Part shown: one piece after another, positions 23,968-31,354 of the stretch
Layout of the letters: each line of letters opens with the position of its first letter
How positions within the stretch are numbered: position 1 is the stretch's first letter
DNA from: Vannielia litorea
Lineage (GTDB): Bacteria; Pseudomonadota; Alphaproteobacteria; Rhodobacterales; Rhodobacteraceae
NCBI RefSeq assembly: GCF_019801175.1
Contig: NZ_JAHVJR010000001.1
Coordinates: 620,001-684,000, forward strand
Direction of reading: 5' to 3'
DNA length: 64,000 nt
Notes under the pieces: generated by a model
What the model was told of the DNA's origin: nothing
What the model saw: the letters and a program-made list of their open reading frames with translations, nothing else
Database searches by the model: none
Made by a program: the position numbers and the translations under genes

Positions 23968-25416
23968 ATGTTGGACGTTCGCCCGGTCGGTTACGTTATC
24001 GGCCTTCTCACTGCCATTCTCGGGGTCATGATGCTGCTGCCCATGGCGGCCGATCTCTATTTCGGCAATAGCCAGTGGCCGGTGTTCCTAGAGAGCGCGA
24101 TCATCACCGTGCTGACGGGCGGGCTGATTGCGCTGGCCTGCGCGAATGGCGTGACCGAAGGGCTGACCCTGCGCCAGACCTTCCTGCTGACCGTGCTGGT
24201 CTGGGTGGCGCTGCCGCTTTTCGGGGCGATCCCCTTCATCCTCGGGGCCACCGAGGCGCGGGTGGTGGATGCCTTCTTCGAGGCGATGTCGGGGCTGACG
24301 ACCACGGGCTCCACGGTGTTCACCGGGCTCGACAACCTGCCGAAGGGGATTTTGCTCTGGCGCGGGATCCTGCAATGGCTGGGGGGGATCGGGATCATCG
24401 TTGTGGCGATGGTGTTCCTGCCTGAGCTGAAGGTCGGGGGGATGCAGATTTTCCGTTCGGAAGCCTTTGAAACCATGGGCAAGATCCTGCCGCGGGCAAC
24501 GCAGATCGCGGCGCAGATATCGGTGATCTACATCGGGATCACGCTGGCCTGCCTGCTGACCTATCTCTTTCTGGGGCTGAACGGCTTTGATGCGCTGGTG
24601 CATGCGCTCACCACGGTCAGCACCGGGGGCTTTTCGAATTACGATGCCAGCTTTGGTACCTTTCAGGGCGCGCCGGAATATGCCGCCTCGGTCTTCATGG
24701 TGCTCGCGGCGCTGCCCTTCGTGCGTTACGTGCAGATGGTGAACGGCCATGTCACGCCGCTGTGGCGCGACAGCCAGGTGCGGGTGTTTCTGGCGATCAT
24801 CGCGCTGCTGGTGGTGATCACCACGCTGATCCTGACCTCGATCTTTCCGCACCATTGGGAACAGGCGATGCGGGAGGGGCTGTTCAACATCACCTCGATC
24901 ATGACCGGCACCGGCTATGCCTCGGTGGATTACATGCAGTGGGGCGGGTTCCTCGTGATCATGTTCTTCTTCATCGGGCTGATCGGGGGGTGCGCTGGAT
25001 CGACGGCCTGCTCGGTGAAGATCTTCCGTTACCAGCTGCTCTTTGCGTCGATCCGGAGCCAAATCCGCACGATCCACTCGCCCTCGGGCGTGTTCACACC
25101 TCGCTATGAGGGGCGGCCGATCGGGCAGGATGTGCTCTCGTCGGTGATGAGCTTCTTCGTGCTCTTCACCGTGTCGATGGGCGGGCTGGCGGTGCTGCTG
25201 AGCTTCACCGGGTTGGATTTTGTGACCTCGATCTCCGGCGCGGCGACGGCGATTGCCAACATCGGGCCGGGGCTGGGCGATATCATCGGGCCGGCGGGGA
25301 ACTTCAGCACTTTGAATGATACGGCCAAGTGGCTGCTGGCCGCCGGGATGCTGGTGGGGCGGCTGGAGGTGCTGGCGGTTTATGCGCTGTTCACGGTGAA
25401 CTTCTGGCGGTCGTAG
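23968..25416 (+). CDS. trkH: TrkH family potassium uptake protein
   Basis: The 482-residue membrane protein is the pore subunit of a Trk potassium system. Four selectivity-filter loops typical of the Trk/Ktr family are visible: MSGLTTTGSTVF, LTTVSTGGFSNYD, ITSIMTGTGYASVDY and ATAIANIGPGLGD. Ten or so helices match the family. The cytoplasmic NAD-binding partner TrkA is not adjacent. A TTGACA lies close upstream. It converges on the pseudo-protease gene, with two hairpins between them. Confidence 0.95.
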   Translation: MLDVRPVGYVIGLLTAILGVMMLLPMAADLYFGNSQWPVFLESAIITVLTGGLIALACANGVTEGLTLRQTFLLTVLVWVALPLFGAIPFILGATEARVVDAFFEAMSGLTTTGSTVFTGLDNLPKGILLWRGILQWLGGIGIIVVAMVFLPELKVGGMQIFRSEAFETMGKILPRATQIAAQISVIYIGITLACLLTYLFLGLNGFDALVHALTTVSTGGFSNYDASFGTFQGAPEYAASVFMVLAALPFVRYVQMVNGHVTPLWRDSQVRVFLAIIALLVVITTLILTSIFPHHWEQAMREGLFNITSIMTGTGYASVDYMQWGGFLVIMFFFIGLIGGCAGSTACSVKIFRYQLLFASIRSQIRTIHSPSGVFTPRYEGRPIGQDVLSSVMSFFVLFTVSMGGLAVLLSFTGLDFVTSISGAATAIANIGPGLGDIIGPAGNFSTLNDTAKWLLAAGMLVGRLEVLAVYALFTVNFWRS

Positions 25417-25419
25417 CGG

Positions 25420-25438
25420 GGGGCAGGTAGCCTGCCCC
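25420..25438 (+). terminator. Hairpin at trkH end
   Basis: GGGGCAGG and CCTGCCCC form an 8-bp stem with a 3-base loop, 4 bp after the trkH stop. No T-run follows. Confidence 0.45.
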
Positions 25439-25465
25439 TCGGAGCGGGTCGGCGTAGAGGAGATA

Positions 25466-25484
25466 GGTGGGCAGATTGCCCACC
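25466..25484. terminator. Second hairpin between trkH and convergent gene
   Basis: GGTGGGCA and TGCCCACC form an 8-bp stem with a GAT loop, 39 bp ahead of the stop codon of the minus-strand gene. It probably serves that gene or both. Confidence 0.45.
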
Positions 25485-25522
25485 CTACGGTCTTTCGGAC
25501 GGGGCTATATGCCCGCCTTCGC

Positions 25523-27316
25523 TTACTCCCAGCAGCTCACCAGAACGGTCATGCCCTCGGCCAGCGTGGTGATGTCTTCCGGCGCCAGCGCAGTGGCGCT
25601 TTCGGAGGCGGCGGGGGCGAGACCGGCGGCAGAGAGGAACTCGGCGATGGTGGGCACGGAGGCGGCGAATTGCACGTTCTCCGGCAGTTGGCGGCCACCG
25701 TCTTCGGCGCGCGACAGCAGCATACCGAGCACGGCGCCGGACTGGTCGATCACCGGGCCGCCGGCATCGCCGGGCAGGGCGGAGACCTCGAGCCGTTGCA
25801 TCCCGTTCTCGCCGTTCAGCCCGCGCAGGTCGGCCAGAGTGCCGAAGGTGACGGTGGGCAGGCTCAGCGTGTCTTCGTAGCTGTAACCGGCCACGGCGAC
25901 CTCGGACTGGAGCCGGGGCGTGGCGGCGGCGAAGCGGGCGTGGCCAAGCGGAGCCAGCGGTTCGCGCGGCTTCAGCAGGGCAAGGCCCAGCGTGTCGTTA
26001 CGGGCGGCGATTTCTGCCTCGTAGGTTTCATCGATCGTGACCCGGCCGCACTGGCCCAGCACCTCGGTCGTGGTGAGCACGGCGCCGCTGGCGTCGATGT
26101 AGAAGCCGGAGCGGGAGACCTCGGGGGTGCGGATCTCGAGGCCCGCCAGCAGATCGACCCGCTGCTCCTCGCTCGCGGATCCGGCGGTATCGGGCAGGAT
26201 CGCGGCGGTGGGGGTGAAGCTCTCGCGCATCTGGGTGACCACGGCGTTCATGATCTTGGCGTCCTCGGGCTTCCAGACGAGGGTGAAGCCCTTCACCGCG
26301 CCGCCATCGAGGCGGGCGTAGGTGTAGCTGTGCAGCTCGGCGTTTTGCCCGGTGAGGGTGAAGCTGCGCTCGGAGCGGCTGCGCTCGCCCTCCTCGGGGA
26401 CAATCGTGAGCGTTTGCAGGATGTCGTAGAGGCCGTAGAGCGTGCGCTGGTCGCCGGATTGCGAGATCAGCAGCAGCCGCACGCCGCGCTCATTGCTGGG
26501 CGTGTAGTGGATGAAGGGCGGCTCGACGTGGTCGAACTCGACGAGGCCGAGCGGGGCGATCACATCGATGCCGGCGCGGCTGTCGGTCAACTGGGCGAGG
26601 CCGAGGGCGGCGAATTGAGCGCGGTAGCCCTCCACCAGCTCGCGGCGCTGTGCGGTGGTCAGGATGCCGGTCGGTTCATAGCCGCGGGAGGCTTGATAGT
26701 CGGCCATCGAGCCCCGGGTGCCACGGCCGAATGAGGCATCGATGGCGCCTTGGTAGAAGCCTTCCCACTTCAGCGCCTCTTGCAGCTCGGCGCGCTCTTC
26801 GCGGCTGAGCTGGGCCTCGGATCGGCGGGCCTGGGCCGGGGTCTCGTCAGGAAGGGCGGGCTCGGGCGTGGCCTCGACGACCGCTTCGGGCTGCGTGCCG
26901 GCCTCGGGCGCGGCCTCGGCGCCGGTGGAGGGTGCGGCGGAGGGCTCCACGGCGGGGGCATTCAGCGTGTCGGCGCCCACGGGCCAGAACTGCTGGCGGA
27001 ACTGCTGGGGGAAGGCGATGAAGCTGTCGGCCGGGATCAGGCGCTCGCGGCGCAGCGCGGCAAGCTCGCGGTCGGCGTCATCGGGGGTGTAGGGGCCGAG
27101 GGCGATGGCGTACCAGCCGGAGCGCATGCGGAAGCCTGCGGTGTTGGGGAAGGCGGCGGCATAAGCGCGGGCGCGGGCCTCGGCCTCGGCCAGCGTGGGC
27201 TGGGCCTCGATCTGCACCCAGACGGTGCCTTGGGCCTGCGCCGTGCCACCCCCGGCCACCACCAGCGAAAATACCATCAGGATCGCCGCAAAAATACGCT
27301 TCGTCACAATCGTCAT
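25523..27316 (-). CDS. SPOR/peptidoglycan-binding trypsin-like pseudoprotease
   Basis: The 597-residue exported protein has a signal peptide (residues 1-28), a SPOR-like repeat (about 30-110, VWVQIEAQPTLAEAEARARAYAAAF), an Ala/Pro/Glu linker (120-165), a PG_binding_1-like domain (170-230, FYQGAIDASFGRGTRGSMADYQASRGYEPTGILT), and a C-terminal trypsin fold (about 385-597). All three triad positions look lost: the His site reads TTTEVL (E418), the Asp site NDTLGLALLKP (G444), and the Ser site GDAGGP (A518). So it likely binds septal or denuded peptidoglycan without proteolysis. The start is set at the signal peptide; the long upstream frame overlaps glyQ and is not coding. Confidence 0.85.
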   Translation of the reverse strand: MTIVTKRIFAAILMVFSLVVAGGGTAQAQGTVWVQIEAQPTLAEAEARARAYAAAFPNTAGFRMRSGWYAIALGPYTPDDADRELAALRRERLIPADSFIAFPQQFRQQFWPVGADTLNAPAVEPSAAPSTGAEAAPEAGTQPEAVVEATPEPALPDETPAQARRSEAQLSREERAELQEALKWEGFYQGAIDASFGRGTRGSMADYQASRGYEPTGILTTAQRRELVEGYRAQFAALGLAQLTDSRAGIDVIAPLGLVEFDHVEPPFIHYTPSNERGVRLLLISQSGDQRTLYGLYDILQTLTIVPEEGERSRSERSFTLTGQNAELHSYTYARLDGGAVKGFTLVWKPEDAKIMNAVVTQMRESFTPTAAILPDTAGSASEEQRVDLLAGLEIRTPEVSRSGFYIDASGAVLTTTEVLGQCGRVTIDETYEAEIAARNDTLGLALLKPREPLAPLGHARFAAATPRLQSEVAVAGYSYEDTLSLPTVTFGTLADLRGLNGENGMQRLEVSALPGDAGGPVIDQSGAVLGMLLSRAEDGGRQLPENVQFAASVPTIAEFLSAAGLAPAASESATALAPEDITTLAEGMTVLVSCWE

Positions 27317-27469
27317 GCCTGTCCCATATCCCGTTCCTGGCTGGGCTCTCAAAGGCCGCCCTGCTTGATTTCTGCGCAATCTATCAGCCCCTGCGCCGGG
27401 CGCACCCCAATTATGCGTGTGTTTGCGGGCAAGGGCCGGGGCGCGGCAGGGGGGCCACAGGCAAACGGT

Positions 27470-27498
27470 TTGACCGTCTCGCGCCCCGGCTCTATTGA
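27470..27498 (+). promoter_or_regulatory. Promoter of the glyQ operon
   Basis: TTGACC (27470-27475) and TATTGA (27493-27498) are spaced by 17 bp, a good sigma70-type match, and transcription would begin about 30 bp before the glyQ start. Confidence 0.6.
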
Positions 27499-27535
27499 GG
27501 CGCTGCACGTCAAAACCCCGAGGATCATGCGCCCC

Positions 27536-28483
27536 ATGGCCGAGCAGACACGCCCCGACAAACCGCGTTCGTTTCAGGAGATCATCCTGCGGCTTCAGGC
27601 CTATTGGGGCGGCAAGGGCTGCGCCGTGCTCCAGCCCTACGACATGGAGGTGGGGGCAGGCACCTTTCACCCGGCGACGACGCTGCGGGCGCTGGGCAGC
27701 AAACCTTGGGCGGCGGCCTATGTGCAGCCCTCGCGGCGGCCGACGGACGGGCGCTATGGCGACAACCCGAACCGGCTGCAGCACTACTACCAGTATCAGG
27801 TGCTGATCAAACCGAGCCCGCCCGATTTGCAGGAGCTTTACCTCGGCTCCCTCGCGGCCATCGGGATCGACGCCACGCTGCATGACATCCGCTTTGTCGA
27901 GGACGACTGGGAGAGCCCGACGCTGGGCGCTTGGGGCCTTGGCTGGGAAGTCTGGTGCGACGGCATGGAGGTGAGCCAGTTCACCTATTTCCAGCAGGTT
28001 GGCGGCCATGATTGCGCCCCGGTCAGCGGCGAGCTGACCTACGGGCTGGAGCGGCTGGCGATGTATGTGCTGGGCGTCGATCATGTGATGGACATGCCCT
28101 ACAACGACCCGCAGACCGAGATTGCCCTGACCTATGGCGACGTGTTCCGCCAGACCGAGGGGGAATACTCGCGCTGGAACTTCGATGTGGCCGATACCGA
28201 GACGCTGCTGCAGCACTTCAAGGACGCCGAGGCGGAGTGCGAGCGCATCCTCGCGGCCCCGGCGGAAGACCCGAAGACCGGCCGCCGGATCGTGATGGCG
28301 CACCCGGCCTATGACCAGTGCATCAAGGCGAGCCACCTCTTCAACCTGCTCGACGCGCGCGGAGTGATCTCGGTCACCGAGCGGCAGGCCTATATCGGCC
28401 GGGTCCGGGCGCTGGCCAAGCAATGTGCCGATGCCTTCGTGCAGACCGAGGCCGGGGGCTGGGTGCCGGAAGCCGCAGAATGA
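27536..28483 (+). CDS. glyQ: Glycine--tRNA ligase alpha subunit
   Basis: The 315-residue class II synthetase subunit charges tRNA-Gly with glycine together with GlyS as an alpha2beta2 enzyme. Near-invariant stretches include FQEIILRLQAYWGGKGCAVLQPYD, MEVGAGTFHPATTLRALG, YVQPSRRPTDGRYGDNPNRLQHYYQYQV and TYGLERLAMYV. The ATG at 27536 (MAEQ) is preferred, but one at 27527 is closer to the AGGAT sequence and is possible. Its stop overlaps the next gene by ATGA. Confidence 0.97.
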   Translation: MAEQTRPDKPRSFQEIILRLQAYWGGKGCAVLQPYDMEVGAGTFHPATTLRALGSKPWAAAYVQPSRRPTDGRYGDNPNRLQHYYQYQVLIKPSPPDLQELYLGSLAAIGIDATLHDIRFVEDDWESPTLGAWGLGWEVWCDGMEVSQFTYFQQVGGHDCAPVSGELTYGLERLAMYVLGVDHVMDMPYNDPQTEIALTYGDVFRQTEGEYSRWNFDVADTETLLQHFKDAEAECERILAAPAEDPKTGRRIVMAHPAYDQCIKASHLFNLLDARGVISVTERQAYIGRVRALAKQCADAFVQTEAGGWVPEAAE

Positions 28484-29043
28484 ACGGCAAGATCGCAGGA
28501 GGGGCCATCGTGGGGGCTGCCGCTGTCGCCGGTGTGGCGATCTACTACCTTCAGGTTTACGGCTACTACGAGCGCGTGGAGCTGCGCACCGATATGCCCG
28601 CCGTGGAGCTGACCTCGCTGGTCTCGGGCCAGCCCGAGGAGATCATCGCAGACGGGTTCGAAGCGATTGACGCCGACAGCTCGCCGATCCGCTACCGGGC
28701 CTGCTTCACCACCACGATGAGCCAGGCCATGCTGAGTGAGACCTACGCGCCCTACGAGGGCGCCGTGCCGCTGACCGGGCCGGGCTGGTTTGACTGCTAC
28801 GATGCCGAAGAGGTGGGCGAGGCGCTGACCGAGGGCCGCGCGATTGCCTACACCGGCGAGGAAAACATCGAATACGGGATCGACCGGGTGGTGGCGATCA
28901 TGGACGACGGGCGGGGCTTTGTCTGGCACCAGATCAACCCCTGCGGCGAAGAAGTGTTTGACGGCAAGCCTGCCCCGGCTGGCTGCCCGGACCCCGCAGA
29001 ATTCAAGGCGGCGACGCCACAGGAAGGCGAGAGCGATGGCTGA
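28480..29043 (+). CDS. Membrane-anchored hypothetical (DUF6446-like) in gly operon
   Basis: The 187-residue protein has one N-terminal membrane helix (residues 5-25, GGAIVGAAAVAGVAIYYLQVYGYY) and a soluble periplasmic-side domain with conserved Cys residues (RYRACF, GWFDCYDAEE, INPCGEEV, PAGCPDP). It resembles the DUF6446 proteins that sit in the same place in Rhodobacterales genomes; that match is from memory. It overlaps glyQ by 4 bp and glyS by 8 bp, so all three are translationally coupled. No role in glycyl-tRNA synthesis is known. Confidence 0.75.
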   Translation: MNGKIAGGAIVGAAAVAGVAIYYLQVYGYYERVELRTDMPAVELTSLVSGQPEEIIADGFEAIDADSSPIRYRACFTTTMSQAMLSETYAPYEGAVPLTGPGWFDCYDAEEVGEALTEGRAIAYTGEENIEYGIDRVVAIMDDGRGFVWHQINPCGEEVFDGKPAPAGCPDPAEFKAATPQEGESDG

Positions 29044-31255
29044 TCTTCTGATCGAACTTTTCTCCGAGGAAATCCCGGCGCGGATGCAGCGCAAGGCGGC
29101 GGAAGACTTGCAAAAGCTGGTCACCGACGGGCTGGTGGAGGCGGGGCTGACCTATTCGGGCGCGCGTGCCTTCTCAACGCCGCGCCGCTTGGCGCTGGCG
29201 GTGGATGGGCTGCCTGCCAAGAGCCCGGCGACCCGCGAAGAGCGCAAGGGCCCGCGCGTGGATGCGCCGGAGAAGGCGCTGGAGGGCTTCCTGCGGTCCA
29301 CCGGGCTGGAGAAGAGCCAGCTCGAGGAGCGGGATGACAAGAAGGGCCGGGTGTTCTTTGCCGTGATCGAGAAGCCGGGGCGCGAGGCCGCCGGGATCGT
29401 GGCCGAGGTGCTGGAGGCGGCGGTGCGGGGCTTTCCGTGGCCGAAGTCGATGCGCTGGGGCGCGGGCAGCCTGCGCTGGGTGCGGCCGCTGCACTCGATC
29501 CTCTGCATCCTGAGCGATGAGAGCGGCGCGCAGGTGGTGCCGCTGGAGATTGACGGGATTGCGGCTGGGGACGTGACGCAGGGCCATCGATTCCTGTCGT
29601 CCGGCGCGATTTCTGCCCTGAATTTCGAGGATTACGAGGCGAAGCTGAAGCGCGCCAAGGTGGTGCTGAGTGCCGAGGAGCGGGCCGAGACCATTGCCCA
29701 TGACGCGGCGCAGCTGGCCTTTGCCAAGGGGCTGGAGCTGGTCGAGGACAAAGGCCTGCTGGCCGAGGTTTCGGGGCTGGTCGAATGGCCCGTGGTGCTG
29801 ATGGGCGAGATCGAAGAGCAGTTTCGCGGGTTGCCGCCGGAGGTGCTTCAGACCTCTATGAAGGAGCATCAGAAGTTCTTTTCGGTGAAGAACGCGCAGG
29901 GCGGGATCGTGAGCTTTGTGACGGTCGCCAACATGGAGACGCGCGACAATGGCGCGACGATCCTTGCGGGCAACCAGAAGGTGCTTGCGGCACGGCTCTC
30001 GGATGCCAAGTTTTTCTGGGAGAACGACCTGCGGGTGGCGAAGAGCGAGGGCATGGAGGCTTGGACCGCGCGGCTGGAGAACGTGACCTTCCACAACAAG
30101 CTGGGATCGCAGGCCGACCGCATTGCGCGGATCGCCGCGCTGGCGGAGAGCCTTGCCCCGATGGTTGGCGCGGAGCCTGCACTGGCCGGTCAGGCGGCGC
30201 GGGTGGCGAAGGCTGATCTCTCCTCCGAGATGGTCTTTGAATTCCCGGAACTTCAAGGGCTTATGGGGCGGTATTACAGTGATGCCTCAGGTCTGCCCGC
30301 CGAGGTGGCGGCGGCCTGCGAGGAGCATTACTCGCCCCTCGGCCCGTCGGACGATGTGCCGACCGCGCCTGTCTCGGTCGCCGTCGCGCTGGCCGACAAG
30401 CTGGACACGCTGACGGGCTTCTGGGCGATTGACGAGAAGCCCACCGGCTCGAAAGACCCCTTCGCTCTGCGGCGGGCGGCGCTGGGGGTGATCCGGCTGG
30501 TGCTGAACAACAACCTGCGGCTCCATCTCGACCGGCTGATCGACGCGCAACTGCTGCGCCACGAGATCGAGCCCGATGGCACCAAGGCCGCTGCCCTGCG
30601 CGATGCGCTGCTGGCGGAGATCGCGCGGCATGGCGTATTCGGCGCCGCCGCGCGGGCGGTGATTGACGGGATCGAGGGCGATGCGCCCGAGTGGATCGAG
30701 AAGGTGACGGCTCACAGCCCCGACACCTCCGATGACCTCCTCGCTTTCCTCCACGACCGCCTCAAGGTCCACCTGCGCGATCAGGGCATCCGGCATGACG
30801 TGATCGACGCCTGCCTTGCCATGCCCGGCAAGGATGACCTGACCCTGCTGGTGAAGCGGGCCGAGGCGGTCCAGGCGTTCCTGTCCACCGACGATGGCGA
30901 GAACCTCGTGCAGGGGTTCAAGCGGGCGAACAACATCCTCAGCCAGGCCGAGGCGGCCGATGGGGTGGAATACTCCTTTGGCCCCGATGCCAAGCTGGCA
31001 GAGGCCGAGCAGGAGAAGGCGCTGTTTGCGGCGCTGGATGCTGCCGAGCCCTCGATTGCCAGCGCGGTGGAGGCCGAGGATTTTGCCGCCGCGATGGCGC
31101 GGATGGCGGCGCTGCGGGCTCCGATCGACGGGTTTTTTGAGGCTGTGCAGGTCAATGCAGACAGCGATGTGCTGCGCCGGAACCGGCTGAACCTGCTGCA
31201 TCGCATCCGCGAGACCTGCTCGAAGGTTGCCGATTTGTCGCGGGTCGAAGGCTAA
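29036..31255 (+). CDS. glyS: Glycine--tRNA ligase beta subunit
   Basis: The 739-residue beta subunit binds tRNA-Gly and completes the heterotetrameric glycyl-tRNA synthetase. It begins with the family hallmark LLIELFSEEIPARMQRKAAEDL and continues with FPKSMRWG-type FPWPKSMRWGAGSLRWVRPLHSI, LPPEVLQTSMKEHQKFFSV, KFFWENDL, HNKLGSQADRIARI and the ELQGLMGRYY segment, then a C-terminal helical anticodon-binding region ending VNADSDVLRRNRLNLLHRI. Length is slightly above the usual 690. The ATG overlaps the end of the preceding gene by 8 bp. Confidence 0.97.
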   Translation: MADLLIELFSEEIPARMQRKAAEDLQKLVTDGLVEAGLTYSGARAFSTPRRLALAVDGLPAKSPATREERKGPRVDAPEKALEGFLRSTGLEKSQLEERDDKKGRVFFAVIEKPGREAAGIVAEVLEAAVRGFPWPKSMRWGAGSLRWVRPLHSILCILSDESGAQVVPLEIDGIAAGDVTQGHRFLSSGAISALNFEDYEAKLKRAKVVLSAEERAETIAHDAAQLAFAKGLELVEDKGLLAEVSGLVEWPVVLMGEIEEQFRGLPPEVLQTSMKEHQKFFSVKNAQGGIVSFVTVANMETRDNGATILAGNQKVLAARLSDAKFFWENDLRVAKSEGMEAWTARLENVTFHNKLGSQADRIARIAALAESLAPMVGAEPALAGQAARVAKADLSSEMVFEFPELQGLMGRYYSDASGLPAEVAAACEEHYSPLGPSDDVPTAPVSVAVALADKLDTLTGFWAIDEKPTGSKDPFALRRAALGVIRLVLNNNLRLHLDRLIDAQLLRHEIEPDGTKAAALRDALLAEIARHGVFGAAARAVIDGIEGDAPEWIEKVTAHSPDTSDDLLAFLHDRLKVHLRDQGIRHDVIDACLAMPGKDDLTLLVKRAEAVQAFLSTDDGENLVQGFKRANNILSQAEAADGVEYSFGPDAKLAEAEQEKALFAALDAAEPSIASAVEAEDFAAAMARMAALRAPIDGFFEAVQVNADSDVLRRNRLNLLHRIRETCSKVADLSRVEG

Positions 31256-31280
31256 GCCCTTGGTCGGGTTGGTGTTGGCG

Positions 31281-31302
31281 CTAACGTCACCCTAACGTCA
31301 CA
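31281..31302 (+). repeat. Tandem CTAACGTCAC pair before PPDK-like gene
   Basis: CTAACGTCACC (31281-31291) is followed directly by CTAACGTCACA (31292-31302), an 11-bp direct repeat on one face of the helix. It lies 26 bp after the glyS stop and 53 bp before the next start. A regulator binding site is possible; nothing else supports it. Confidence 0.5.
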
Positions 31303-31354
31303 CTTGCCCGACTCGCCTTTCGGGGTATTCTGCGCCACAGAAAGGATTGCTGCG

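Noticed and set aside
27317..28423. Upstream extension of the pseudo-protease frame to 28423
   Set aside because: It runs antisense through glyQ. The protein clearly begins at a signal peptide at 27316.
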